A stretch of DNA of 64,000 nucleotides from Bacteroidia bacterium. Its GTDB lineage: Bacteria > Bacteroidota > Bacteroidia > Flavobacteriales_E > Vicingaceae. The notes under the pieces were generated by a model. That model was not told the origin of the DNA and did not search any database. It worked only from the letters and a program-made list of their open reading frames with translations. This document shows, piece after piece, positions 35,489 through 43,956 of this stretch. The stretch is taken from the NCBI GenBank assembly GCA_030433355.1, contig JAUIMG010000010.1, positions 1 through 64,000 of the forward strand. The letters run 5' to 3'. The translations under genes and the position numbers were made by a program. Numbering within the stretch: position 1 is the stretch's first letter; each line of letters begins with the position of its first letter.

Positions 35489-35581
35489 TTTTTAAGAAAT
35501 GTTAAATTCCTATATTTCAATATATTACCCTTTGTTGATTTAATCAATTGTCTTATATTCGGGTACTTAAATTTGATTAAA

Positions 35582-35875
35582 ATGAAAAAAATTATTTTAA
35601 CTTCTGTTTTCTCCTTATCATTCTGCTTAGTATCTCTTGCGGGCACAACCAAGATTATAAAAGCTACCCATAAGAATATTGATCAAGAAGAGAAGAAATC
35701 TCAGAAGCAGAAAGAAAAGTACGATTTCAGTTTATTCAAATTTATTGCTCCAGAAAAACAAAACATTAAACCAGATACTATCAAAAGTAATACCGACTTC
35801 TTGAAAATTCCTAAAAAAAATGAGGAAGTGATTCTTCGCTACGAAAAAGATCGAGCCTTCTTAATGTTTTCGTAG
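35582..35875 (+). CDS. uncharacterised small secreted protein
   Basis: 97 residues with a clear signal peptide ([20 protein letters not shown], cut near residue 20) and a short, lysine-rich mature part without recognised motifs. The ATG at 35582 is preferred to a TTG at 35573. The last 37 bases overlap the end of the convergent DnaJ-like gene. Likely periplasmic; role unknown. Confidence 0.55.
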   Translation: MKKIILTSVFSLSFCLVSLAGTTKIIKATHKNIDQEEKKSQKQKEKYDFSLFKFIAPEKQNIKPDTIKSNTDFLKIPKKNEEVILRYEKDRAFLMFS

Positions 35876-36600
35876 GCTTCTTGCACTTTCCTGAACTTTT
35901 CTTCCGCTTGCTTTCTAACATCATCGCCTAAATTAGAAACTTTGTCAGGGTGATACTTCATAGCCATTTTCCTATATGCCTTTTTAACTTCTTCATTACT
36001 TGCATCAGGCGTAATTTCTAAAATCTTATAATCCCCTCCTACATTTTTAACAAACATGGCTTTTATGGATTCAAAATCTGCATGACCTATACCCAAGAAG
36101 CCAGCAATTCTTTGAATTTCGTTTATTTCTGCGGAAGAAATATTACCATCCGCTTCCGCTATTCCAAACAAATAATGCAATAACTGTAATCTACTGTGAT
36201 ACTGCATTTGATATCTAATCTGATGACTTATGGATCGAACATCTATTTGCTGATTAAGCAATTCCTTAAGTGTTCTCATCTGTTGTTTGGTTTTTTCTGG
36301 ACCAAACTGCCTCACATAAAATTGTTTTACAAACTCTAACTCAGACTTTAATACTTTTCCATCTGCACGCATTATTGCTGCCGTCAATACCAGAAGACTA
36401 GCAGCAAAGTCGCCTGTTCCACTTCTTTGGTAAGCTTGCTGACCCGAATATCCATAACTATTGGTGTACTCTTCATCCGCAACTACACTAGATCTCTGAT
36501 CTATCATAGAACCAATTACAAAACCAATAATTCCTCCAAAAAAACCAAAGAAAGAAAACCCTAAAAGGGCAAAAATCCAACGGGACCAACCTTTTATCAT
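35839..36600 (-). CDS. DjlA-like membrane protein with TerB and J domains
   Basis: 253 residues. An N-terminal glycine-rich membrane segment (about 5-30) anchors it; a TerB/DjlA-type helical domain follows (about 65-170), and the last 65 residues are a J domain with HPDK, which stimulates Hsp70 (DnaK) ATPase. The same order occurs in E. coli DjlA. It probably recruits DnaK to the inner membrane. It converges with and overlaps the small secreted protein gene. Confidence 0.88.
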   Translation of the reverse strand: MIKGWSRWIFALLGFSFFGFFGGIIGFVIGSMIDQRSSVVADEEYTNSYGYSGQQAYQRSGTGDFAASLLVLTAAIMRADGKVLKSELEFVKQFYVRQFGPEKTKQQMRTLKELLNQQIDVRSISHQIRYQMQYHSRLQLLHYLFGIAEADGNISSAEINEIQRIAGFLGIGHADFESIKAMFVKNVGGDYKILEITPDASNEEVKKAYRKMAMKYHPDKVSNLGDDVRKQAEEKFRKVQEAYENIKKARSFS

Positions 36601-36683
36601 ATTTACAAACTTAAGTCTAGAAGTCTAAATAATTACTAATACCAACTATGTAATAATAGATTTTTATAAATCGAATTATTAAC

Positions 36684-36691
36684 TAATTTTG
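36684..36691 (+). promoter_or_regulatory. -7 promoter box
   Basis: TAATTTTG matches TAnnTTTG and lies 10 bases before the proposed TTG start at 36702. The leader would be very short, which makes the start codon of that gene uncertain. Confidence 0.4.
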
Positions 36692-36701
36692 CACATTCGA
36701 A

Positions 36702-37130
36702 TTGTTGCAACTGAAATCTCCATATAAGATAATCCCCCCTCCCATAGAAAGTGGGTCAACTTATTACTTTAAGACAGACAGCGGGATGCACTATGAAGTG
36801 AGATTTGGAAGAAAACAAAACAACATATTAAATACTTCTATCGTATTTGGAGTAATTAATGATGAGTTCGAAGGCGAAGAGTATAGTATAACTAACAAGC
36901 ATGAAGTGTATAAGGTAATGGCTACCATTGTACAAATTGTTAAACGCTATATGAGAATACATCCGAAAATAAATTATTATGAATTTACGGGTGAGCCAAC
37001 AGAAAAAGAGATGGGTAAAGAAGGGAGAATACGATTAAAACTATATAACCGCTATCTTAAACAAGTATTTGATGACAGCTGGTTAATAGAAAAAGATAAA
37101 AACAAAACAATTGTTAAACGCAAAAGATAG
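36702..37130 (+). CDS. conserved hypothetical protein
   Basis: 142 residues. It contains YYFKTDSGMHYEVRFGRK, then VFGVINDEFEGEEYSITN and YEFTGEPTEKEM, segments typical of a cytoplasmic protein that is conserved in Bacteroidota with no known function. No ATG lies before the conserved core, so the start is probably one of two TTG codons at 36702-36707. It precedes rpoD by 55 bases on the same strand. Confidence 0.55.
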   Translation: MLQLKSPYKIIPPPIESGSTYYFKTDSGMHYEVRFGRKQNNILNTSIVFGVINDEFEGEEYSITNKHEVYKVMATIVQIVKRYMRIHPKINYYEFTGEPTEKEMGKEGRIRLKLYNRYLKQVFDDSWLIEKDKNKTIVKRKR

Positions 37131-37185
37131 TTTAGCATAATTTTTGTTATAGTAAAAACGTTATTTAAATAAATTAAATCATTTT

Positions 37186-38049
37186 ATGAGACAACTGAAA
37201 ATCAGTCAGCAGATTACCAAGAGAGAAAGTAAGTCTTTAGAAAAGTACTTACAAGATGTTTCTAAAGAGGAAATGATTACTGCTGAAGAAGAGGTTGAAT
37301 TAGCCATTAAGATTCAAACTGGCGATGAGAGAGCTTTAAATAGGTTAGTTAGAGCAAACCTAAGGTTTGTGATTTCCGTTGCTAAGCAATATCAAAATAC
37401 AGGACTTACTTTAGAAGATTTGATCAACGAAGGTAACCTTGGTTTAATAGAAGCTGCTAAACGTTACGACCATACAAAAGGGTTTAAATTTATCTCTTAT
37501 GCGGTGTGGTGGATTCGTCAAAGTATTCTGAAAGCTGCAGCTGATAACTCTAGAACTATCCGTTTACCTCACAATAGGTTAGGAGAAATCCAAAAGATTA
37601 GCAAGGCTTCTAACGAGTTTGAACAAAAGAACGAAAGAACGCCAACTGCTGATGAGTTAAGTGACCTAACGGAGATGGATGTAGCAAAAGTAGAAATGTC
37701 ATTAAAAATGTCGAAGAAGCAAGTTTCTATTGATGCTCCTATGAGTAATGATGATGACAACAATAGTTTGGTAAGTGTCTTAGAAAACTCAGACACTCCA
37801 GACCCAACAGATTCATTGTTGCAAGAATCTTTATCTCAAGATTTAGAAAGAACACTTTCTTACCTTAAAGGAATGGAAGCTGAAGTAATTAGATTGTTTT
37901 ACGGTCTTGGAGGTACTAGCGAAATGACTCTTGAAGAAATAGGAAATACTTTTGGACTAACAAGAGAAAGAATCCGTCAGATTAAAGAAAGAGGCTTAAG
38001 AAGACTAAGAAGAGTTTCTAATCAAACAAATCTTCAGACTTACTTATAG
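37186..38049 (+). CDS. rpoD: RNA polymerase primary sigma factor
   Basis: 287 residues, the compact form of Bacteroidota housekeeping sigma that lacks region 1.1. Region 1.2 and 2 begin at DVSKEEMIT and AEEEVELA, the -7 recognition part is in FKFISYAVWWIRQSI, and region 4 ends in TLEEIGNTFGLTRERIRQIKERGLRRLRR. It reads promoters with TAnnTTTG and TTG boxes, which are visible in this window (for example before gltA). A terminator follows its stop. Confidence 0.95.
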   Translation: MRQLKISQQITKRESKSLEKYLQDVSKEEMITAEEEVELAIKIQTGDERALNRLVRANLRFVISVAKQYQNTGLTLEDLINEGNLGLIEAAKRYDHTKGFKFISYAVWWIRQSILKAAADNSRTIRLPHNRLGEIQKISKASNEFEQKNERTPTADELSDLTEMDVAKVEMSLKMSKKQVSIDAPMSNDDDNNSLVSVLENSDTPDPTDSLLQESLSQDLERTLSYLKGMEAEVIRLFYGLGGTSEMTLEEIGNTFGLTRERIRQIKERGLRRLRRVSNQTNLQTYL

Positions 38050-38071
38050 TCATCAAATTTTATCAAAAAAT

Positions 38072-38103
38072 AAAAAGCCTCGAGAAATCTCGGGGCTTTT
38101 TTT
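38072..38103. terminator. bidirectional terminator after rpoD
   Basis: AAAAGCCTCGAG and CTCGGGGCTTTT form a stem with one G-T pair and an AAAT loop, with T on one side and A on the other. It serves rpoD and the convergent DUF2490 gene. Confidence 0.88.
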
Positions 38104-38797
38104 ATAGTCTAAAAAAGTAAACGGTCTCGAATTGTATTATTTGTATTCTTGTCTCCGTAAGAAGATCACTATAAAAGTGAAGCAACTTAAACTGTAATTT
38201 CTGCTTGTTCTTAAATACTTTTCCAATCCCTATAGAAAATCTATTCTGTAAATCATCCATATTAAAATTAGAGCTATATAAAAATTCATTAGCAATAAGT
38301 CCATAATATTCACCAGGATCGATGGTTTCACCTTGTAAAGGTTTATCATAGCTAAACCGATATCTAAGTCTTAAAAAAAAATCTTCATTAAAAATTCGCT
38401 CTTCAAGTCTAATTCTATGGGCTAAACGAATAGACTTTGCTTTAGAAAAAAATACAAACTGTTGAGTTATTCGATGTTCTGTTGATCCAATAAAATCTAA
38501 GGGTCTAAGTCTTCTATACATATACCCTAGACTAAGTTTTCTTTGTTTAAATAAACTATAAGTTAAAAATGATCTAATATCAATTCTATCGGTAAAAGCA
38601 TTCACTTTATCAGATTGATACTCATTAAGTATTTGCCTGGAGTAAAGTTGTGTATTTAAAGACCATTTGCGATTAAATTCCTTATTTACTGAAACTCCAC
38701 TTTCCCATCTGATGGAAGGTGTTTGAGAGAAAAGTCCAATAGTAGAGGTAGACAATAAAAAATAAATAAATAATCTAATAAAGAATATAGTCTTCAT
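38102..38797 (-). CDS. DUF2490 family outer membrane barrel protein
   Basis: 231 residues. A signal peptide (cut near GLFSQ, residue 25) precedes a series of short alternating strands, for example WSLNTQLYSRQ and RLAHRIRLEERI, and the C-terminal residue sequence VYFFRL typical of outer membrane barrels. It fits the DUF2490 family, thought to form small porin-like barrels. The start overlaps the end of the upstream gene by 23 bases, so they form an operon. Confidence 0.75.
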   Translation of the reverse strand: MKTIFFIRLFIYFLLSTSTIGLFSQTPSIRWESGVSVNKEFNRKWSLNTQLYSRQILNEYQSDKVNAFTDRIDIRSFLTYSLFKQRKLSLGYMYRRLRPLDFIGSTEHRITQQFVFFSKAKSIRLAHRIRLEERIFNEDFFLRLRYRFSYDKPLQGETIDPGEYYGLIANEFLYSSNFNMDDLQNRFSIGIGKVFKNKQKLQFKLLHFYSDLLTETRIQIIQFETVYFFRL

Positions 38798-39392
38798 CCC
38801 TCTTATTCACTTTTCTTTTTTTAACAATTCTTCCTGAATGATCAAATAAAAATTCCACCAGATTTGATGAGTCGTTATCATAGAGAACTTCAACTTCCAA
38901 TTCAAAATTTATGTGTGCATTTCTATAATTATCTTGAAGTATTTCTTGTATAAATTCTGAATCTGAAAAATTTACATTCGGTTTCTTTAAATATTGAATT
39001 TGAAGCCGCTTTATATTATACTTTTTATACTCTTTTTCTAGATAGGTTCGGATGTTTAATTGAATTGTGTCAGTAATATTCTTAAAAGATTTTAAAACTT
39101 CAACGTCTACGAGAATACCCTCTTGATTAAATTTAACACTCCAGTTTTTGTTTTTATATAAGGCCTTATATTCATAGTATATATTTTGACCATCTGATTC
39201 TTTAAAAAATCTTTCCTTCTTGGAGATTACAAAAGACTCTTGGATCAATAGAATACTTGTAGCAGGAAAATCTTCCTTTTTAACTCTTTTTTCATACTCC
39301 ACTTTATCCCCTTGATCCCCTTGGGAATAGCCAAAAGAAAATAAAAGTGACAATGCGGTCAAAGAGAATATTCTAACACAGGTTTTCACCAT
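38775..39392 (-). CDS. uncharacterised periplasmic protein, PepSY-like
   Basis: 205 residues with a signal peptide (about 1-23, ending SFGYS). The mature part has two similar alpha-beta units (YKNKNWSVKFNQEGILVDVE and ELEVEVLYDNDSSNLVEFLFDHSG), a pattern like PepSY-type domains found in Bacteroidota. Function unknown. Coupled to the DUF2490 gene by a 23-base overlap. It follows the TPM gene after nine bases. Confidence 0.5.
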   Translation of the reverse strand: MVKTCVRIFSLTALSLLFSFGYSQGDQGDKVEYEKRVKKEDFPATSILLIQESFVISKKERFFKESDGQNIYYEYKALYKNKNWSVKFNQEGILVDVEVLKSFKNITDTIQLNIRTYLEKEYKKYNIKRLQIQYLKKPNVNFSDSEFIQEILQDNYRNAHINFELEVEVLYDNDSSNLVEFLFDHSGRIVKKRKVNKRDEDYILY

Positions 39393-39401
39393 TACAAAAA
39401 A

Positions 39402-40208
39402 TTACCAGCTTCCTCCTGCTCCTCCTCCACCAAAACTACCTCCACCAAAACCACCAAAGCCGCCACCTCCAAAGCCCCCAAAACCTCCACCTCCTGAGCG
39501 GAAATTATTATAATGACCACGGTGACTACTATTCATAGAGCCCATTAACCAAAGCGCAGCCCATAAACCAGTGCTATTTGTTCTTGCATATCTTCTTGCT
39601 CGACTAACGGTCCCAGCCACCATAATGATTATAAAAAATAGAATAATTAGAAAAGGAAATATTGGCATTGACTTTTTCTTTTTGTTTCTACCATTATAGT
39701 TCTCTGCAGAATACTCTCCTCCAGTAATCTCCATAATTGTGAGGGCTGCATTAATAATGCCTCCATCATAATTATTCTGCTTAAAAGCAGGAATCATTTC
39801 ATTTTCAACTATCCTCTTTCCAATGGCATCAGGCAAAACTCCTTCTAAACCATACCCTGTTGCAATGTAAACTTGCCCTTTACTAGAAGCATACTTAGGT
39901 TTTACTAAAATTACAATACCATTATTAAATTCTGCATTTCCTACTCCCCAATCTTCGCCTAACTTAAAGCTAAATGAAGCAGCATCTCTACCACACAAAT
40001 CTTTTACAGTAACAATGGCAATTTGAGTTGAAGTAGAATCATTAAAACTAACTAAAGCTCTTTCTAATTTGAGCTCTACATCATCACTAATGATTCCGGC
40101 AAAATCATTTACTAATCTGGGTGGATTAGGCGCTTTAGGAATACAATCTTGGGCAACAACAGTAGTTGCAGTTATAAGTAAAACAAGTAAAATTCGAAGT
40201 ATTTTCAT
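39402..40208 (-). CDS. TPM domain membrane protein, glycine-rich tail
   Basis: 268 residues. A signal peptide (about 1-19) exports the N-terminal TPM domain (about 30-150, with LVNDFAGIIS and GYGLEGVLPDAIGKRI). One membrane helix follows (about 180-200). The C-terminal 35 residues are nearly all Gly, Phe and Ser, with repeated FGG units. Proteins of this kind, formerly called DUF477, are linked to membrane quality control or photosystem repair in other organisms. It follows a second TPM gene and lemA in one operon. Confidence 0.85.
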   Translation of the reverse strand: MKILRILLVLLITATTVVAQDCIPKAPNPPRLVNDFAGIISDDVELKLERALVSFNDSTSTQIAIVTVKDLCGRDAASFSFKLGEDWGVGNAEFNNGIVILVKPKYASSKGQVYIATGYGLEGVLPDAIGKRIVENEMIPAFKQNNYDGGIINAALTIMEITGGEYSAENYNGRNKKKKSMPIFPFLIILFFIIIMVAGTVSRARRYARTNSTGLWAALWLMGSMNSSHRGHYNNFRSGGGGFGGFGGGGFGGFGGGSFGGGGAGGSW

Positions 40209-40646
40209 TTATTTCTTTCCAAATGAGATATCATCCGACAATTCGTTTTTGTCATTTGATTGATAAGGGAAATGCGTTTTCAATTGCAAACCTGCTTCTT
40301 TAATTCCTTCAGCCAAACCTGAAGTATAATCTTCTTTTTTAAAATGTTTAAGCATCAATTCAGAAACACTATTCCAAAAACCCTCAGGTACTTTTTGGTT
40401 AATCCCAACGTCACCTAAAATAGCAAATTGCCTATCTTTCAAAGCCAAGTAAATAAGCACTCCATTTCTTTCTTTGGTTTTGTGCATTTCTAATTGCTCA
40501 AATACAAAAGCAGCCCTATCCATAATATCCTCCTTACAATGGCCTTCAATATGAACTTTAATTTCACCTGAAGTACTCTTTTCAGCTTCCTGTATTGCCT
40601 GTCTTATTCTCTCTTGCTGTTCTTCTGAAAAATAATCTTTTGCCAT
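40209..40646 (-). CDS. TPM domain protein, cytoplasmic form
   Basis: 145 residues without a signal peptide. The TPM fold is visible in AEKSTSGEIKVHIEGHC and GVLIYLALKDRQFAILGDVG. It begins one base after the lemA gene and stops just before the exported TPM protein, giving a lemA-TPM-TPM operon. The two TPM domains probably face different sides of the membrane. Function unknown. Confidence 0.85.
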   Translation of the reverse strand: MAKDYFSEEQQERIRQAIQEAEKSTSGEIKVHIEGHCKEDIMDRAAFVFEQLEMHKTKERNGVLIYLALKDRQFAILGDVGINQKVPEGFWNSVSELMLKHFKKEDYTSGLAEGIKEAGLQLKTHFPYQSNDKNELSDDISFGKK

Positions 40647-40647
40647 C

Positions 40648-41226
40648 TTAAAATTCTACTTTTGGTGCCTCTTCTGCTCCTTGCTCTGCCTCAAAATAGC
40701 CTTTCTTTTCAAAGTCAAACCAGCCTGCGTAAATCACTCTAGGAAACTGACGAATGTAGGCGTTATAATCTTTTGTGACTTCGTTAAACTTGCCTCTTTC
40801 AACAGATATTCTATTTTCTGTTCCTTCTAATTGAGCTTGTAGCTCTAAGAAATTTTGATTTGCTTTTAAATCAGGATAACGCTCTACTGTCACTAGTAAT
40901 CTAGACAAAGCTCCACTCAACTGACTTTGTGCTTTTTGAAATTTAGCAATAGTCTCAGGATTTAAATCATCTGCCTTAATGTTGATAGAAGTTGCATTTG
41001 CTCTTGCTTCTATTACTTCTGTTAATGTTTCTTGTTCGAAATCTGCATACCCTTTAACTGTGGCAACTAAGTTTGGAATTAGATCTGCTCTTCTTTGATA
41101 GACATTTTCTACTTGTGCCCATTGACTGCTCACCGCTTCATCTTTCTCTACCATAGAGTTATAGCCGCAAGAACTTAGCGTTGTAGCAGCAATTATTAAG
41201 ACAACTAAATATTTTATTTTTTTCAT
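40648..41226 (-). CDS. lemA: LemA family protein
   Basis: 192 residues. The N-terminal signal ends in LSSC with a lipobox-like Cys at residue 20, and the core has the LemA pattern: DEAVSSQWAQVENVYQRRADLIPNLV, then GYADFEQETL and a long helical bundle. LemA proteins carry a membrane anchor and an exposed helical domain; the role in bacteria is unclear. The 54 bases upstream contain the htpG terminator, so the operon may rely partly on read-through. Confidence 0.9.
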   Translation of the reverse strand: MKKIKYLVVLIIAATTLSSCGYNSMVEKDEAVSSQWAQVENVYQRRADLIPNLVATVKGYADFEQETLTEVIEARANATSINIKADDLNPETIAKFQKAQSQLSGALSRLLVTVERYPDLKANQNFLELQAQLEGTENRISVERGKFNEVTKDYNAYIRQFPRVIYAGWFDFEKKGYFEAEQGAEEAPKVEF

Positions 41227-41236
41227 TTGGTTTAAT

Positions 41237-41270
41237 TTTAAAAAAGCCCCAACCTTAAGATTGGGGCTTT
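41237..41270 (-). terminator. rho-independent terminator of htpG
   Basis: AAAGCCCCAA (41243-41252) pairs with TTGGGGCTTT (41261-41270), and a T-rich run follows on the minus strand. It separates htpG from lemA. Confidence 0.85.
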
Positions 41271-41280
41271 AAGTTACAAT

Positions 41281-43188
41281 TTAAATTAGTTCTACACTTC
41301 TTTTGATGAATTTGCTCAGTTCCTCTCCTTTTAAAAGGTTTTGAGAAAGTAGAGCTAAATCTGTAGCCTGTTTGGCCATATCTTTTTTCTTAGAAGCATC
41401 TTTTTCGCTTAGGATTTTAGAGATTAAAGGATGGTTTGAGTTTACTGCCAAATTGAACATCTCTGGCAAATTACCCATTCCCATCATTCCTCCGCCACCA
41501 CCAAGAGCACTCATATCTTTCATTCTTCTCATAAATTCTGCTTGGGTAACAGTCATTGGTGCTTCTGTTTCACTCATACTTACAAAGTTTACGGTAAACT
41601 TATCTTTAGGAAGAACCTCTTCAATTACCGGCTTCAATATTTTTTCATCTTCCTCAGAAAGCTTCGAAGGAATCTCTTCATCTTTCTTTATTAAATTATC
41701 TATCGTATCTCCATCTACTCTTGTAAAAGTCAATTTGTCATCCATTTGCTCTAGTTTCCCAACTAAATGAGCCGTTAAAGGAGTATCCATAACTAAAACT
41801 TGATACCCTTTAGTTTTTGCAGCATCGATGTAACTATATTGATCTTCAGGATTGGAAGTGTATAAACAAACTATTTTTTTATCCTTGTCTGTTTGCGTCT
41901 TCTCAATTTCCTTTTTGTATTCGTCTAATGTAAAGTATTTGCCATCTGTATTTTTATACAAGGTAAATTTCTTTGCTTTATCTGCAAACTTCTCATCCGA
42001 CAAGATTCCATACTCAATAAATATCTTAATGTCATCCCACTTCTCTTCAAAAGCTTTTCTATCTTTCTTGAATAACTCTTCTAATTTATCTGCAACCTTT
42101 TTACTGATATAATTAGATATCTTCTTCACATTACTATCTGCCTGAAGGTAAGAACGAGATACATTTAATGGGATATCCGGTGAATCTATAACTCCATGCA
42201 AAAGAGTTAAAAAATCTGGCACAATACCTTCAACCGAATCCGTAACAAAAACCTGATTGGAATAAAGCTGGATTTTATCCTTTTGTACCTCTAAGTTATT
42301 TTTCAACTTTGGGAAATATAAAATCCCAGTTAAGTTGAAAGGGTAATCTACATTCAGGTGAATGTTAAATAAAGGCTCTTGAAAGTTCATTGGATACAAT
42401 TCTCTGTAAAAAGACTTGTAATCCTCTTCTTTTAAATCTGCCGGTGCTTTTGTCCATGCTGGCGATGGATTATTGATGATATTATCAACCGTAATTTTTT
42501 TATGCGGCTCTGTAGTTTCTTTACCGTCTTTACCTTTTTTTGTCTTAGGTTTAAAATCTGGATCATTTACCTCTTTAGTTCCAAACTTAATAGGCACTGC
42601 CATAAATTTACAGTACTTATCTAAAAGCTCTCTTATTTTAGATTCTGATAAATATTCCTTGGAATCTTTAGAAATATGAAGAACGATATCTGTTCCTCTT
42701 TCCTTCCTAGTACCATCTTCTTTTAAAGTAAAGTTTGGACTTCCGTCACATTCCCACTTTACTGCTTTGGCTCCTTCTTTATATGATTTTGTAAAAATCT
42801 CTACTTTATCTGCTACCATAAAAGAAGAATAGAAACCTAAACCAAAATGACCAATAACACTTGCCTTATCTTTGTATTTTTCTACAAACTCTTCAGCTCC
42901 TGAAAAAGCAATTTGGTTAATATACTTCTCTACTTCTTCTTCTGTCATTCCAATTCCCCGGTCAGAAAAAGTTAAAGTCTTTTTCTTCTCATCTACCTTC
43001 ACCTCCATTTGAGTTTCCCCAATATCTCCTTTCACCTCACCTAAATTGCTCAGTGTTCTTAATTTTTGGGTCGCATCAACTGCGTTAGAAACCAACTCTC
43101 TTAAAAATATCTCTTGATCAGAGTATAGAAATTGCTTGATTATCGGAAATATATTTTCCGTTTGTACATTAATCTTTCCTGTTGCCAT
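41281..43188 (-). CDS. htpG: chaperone protein HtpG (Hsp90)
   Basis: 635 residues, full length for bacterial Hsp90. The GHKL ATPase region has ELVSNAVDA, DRGIGMTEEE and GHFGLGFYSSF near residues 30-130; the middle domain includes SNQVFVTDSVEGIVPDFL and NVSRSYLQAD. The C terminus is the usual dimer part. It folds and stabilises client proteins with ATP. It faces the pterin dehydratase gene from which it is divergently transcribed by 61 bases. Confidence 0.96.
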   Translation of the reverse strand: MATGKINVQTENIFPIIKQFLYSDQEIFLRELVSNAVDATQKLRTLSNLGEVKGDIGETQMEVKVDEKKKTLTFSDRGIGMTEEEVEKYINQIAFSGAEEFVEKYKDKASVIGHFGLGFYSSFMVADKVEIFTKSYKEGAKAVKWECDGSPNFTLKEDGTRKERGTDIVLHISKDSKEYLSESKIRELLDKYCKFMAVPIKFGTKEVNDPDFKPKTKKGKDGKETTEPHKKITVDNIINNPSPAWTKAPADLKEEDYKSFYRELYPMNFQEPLFNIHLNVDYPFNLTGILYFPKLKNNLEVQKDKIQLYSNQVFVTDSVEGIVPDFLTLLHGVIDSPDIPLNVSRSYLQADSNVKKISNYISKKVADKLEELFKKDRKAFEEKWDDIKIFIEYGILSDEKFADKAKKFTLYKNTDGKYFTLDEYKKEIEKTQTDKDKKIVCLYTSNPEDQYSYIDAAKTKGYQVLVMDTPLTAHLVGKLEQMDDKLTFTRVDGDTIDNLIKKDEEIPSKLSEEDEKILKPVIEEVLPKDKFTVNFVSMSETEAPMTVTQAEFMRRMKDMSALGGGGGMMGMGNLPEMFNLAVNSNHPLISKILSEKDASKKKDMAKQATDLALLSQNLLKGEELSKFIKRSVELI

Positions 43189-43249
43189 TTTTATAATTTT
43201 TTATTTAATGCGGTTTGCTAAAATCAAAGTATGTGCCAGCAAGGAGTTT

Positions 43250-43513
43250 ATGACAGAATGTCGTACATTAGGGATTATGAAAAATTGGAAAGAAGAAAAC
43301 GACAGCCTAAAGGCCACATTTAAATTCAAAAACTTTATAGAGGCCTGGGCTTTTATGAGCAAAGTTGCTATGGTAGCAGAAAAAATGAACCACCATCCTA
43401 TTTGGAGCAACGTTTATAATCAAGTTGAAATAAGCTTAAGCACCCATGATGCAGGGAATACAGTTACAGATTTAGATAGGGAGTTGGCAGAAAAGATAGA
43501 CAAACTAATTTAA
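43250..43513 (+). CDS. 4a-hydroxytetrahydrobiopterin dehydratase
   Basis: 87 residues from the ATG at 43250, which follows AAGGAG three bases upstream, one of the few clear Shine-Dalgarno sites in the window. Other starts are ATG at 43277 and 43208. EKMNHHPIWSNVY and LSTHDAG hold the active-site His residues of the pterin carbinolamine dehydratase family. It regenerates the pterin cofactor after aromatic hydroxylation or acts in related pathways. It stands alone, divergent from htpG. Confidence 0.88.
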   Translation: MTECRTLGIMKNWKEENDSLKATFKFKNFIEAWAFMSKVAMVAEKMNHHPIWSNVYNQVEISLSTHDAGNTVTDLDRELAEKIDKLI

Positions 43514-43572
43514 TTCTCTAAAATTCAGCGACTTAATAGTTTTTATAAAAAATATAAATACCCAATAGACTA

Positions 43573-43598
43573 ATACATAAATCTTTTATGTATATTTG
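43573..43598 (+). promoter_or_regulatory. PadR operator overlapping a -7 box
   Basis: ATACATAAA (43573-43581) and TTTATGTAT (43585-43593) form a perfect 9-bp inverted repeat with a 3-base centre, very like the ATAC/GTAT-type operators bound by PadR proteins. The right arm overlaps TATATTTG (43591-43598), a -7 box, five bases before the PadR ATG. This fits repression by binding over the promoter. Confidence 0.6.
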
Positions 43599-43602
43599 CC
43601 TT

Positions 43603-43956
43603 ATGTATTCAAAAGAAATCATCAAAGGCACGCTCAAGCCAATTATTCTAAAGTTACTGCAGGAACATAATAGGATGTACGGTTATGAGATTACCCAAAA
43701 GGTAAAAGAACTCACAAAAGACAAAATTCAAATTACGGAAGGTGCGCTATACCCTCTTCTGCATAAACTAGAAGCAGAAGGCATAGTCACTACCGAAAAG
43801 GAGAGTATTGGCAAAAGAGTTCGAAAGTATTATAAACTAACTGAGACTGGTAATTCTAAAGCAGCAGAGCTAATTGATGAGTTTATAGACTTCATGGCTA
43901 CAATGAAACACATTTTAGATCCTAATCTATCGCCAGGTTATGGCACAGCTCAATAG
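43603..43956 (+). CDS. PadR family transcriptional regulator
   Basis: 117 residues from the ATG at 43603 (MYSKEIIKGTLKP); an ATG at 43588 lies inside the operator region and is less likely. The winged helix spans 1-80 with YGYEITQKVKELTKD and EGALYPLLHKLEAEGIV, the typical PadR pattern; a short C-terminal helix follows for dimerisation. It likely represses its own operon and responds to a small hydrophobic molecule. It overlaps the membrane protein gene by 17 bases. Confidence 0.9.
   Translation: MYSKEIIKGTLKPIILKLLQEHNRMYGYEITQKVKELTKDKIQITEGALYPLLHKLEAEGIVTTEKESIGKRVRKYYKLTETGNSKAAELIDEFIDFMATMKHILDPNLSPGYGTAQ

Noticed and set aside
36702-37130. Broken gene because no ATG is present
   Set aside because: The frame is open through a conserved core and TTG codons can start it; no stop or frameshift was seen.
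38775-38797. Frameshift between the DUF2490 gene and its upstream neighbour
   Set aside because: The downstream gene has its own signal peptide, so the overlap joins two separate proteins.
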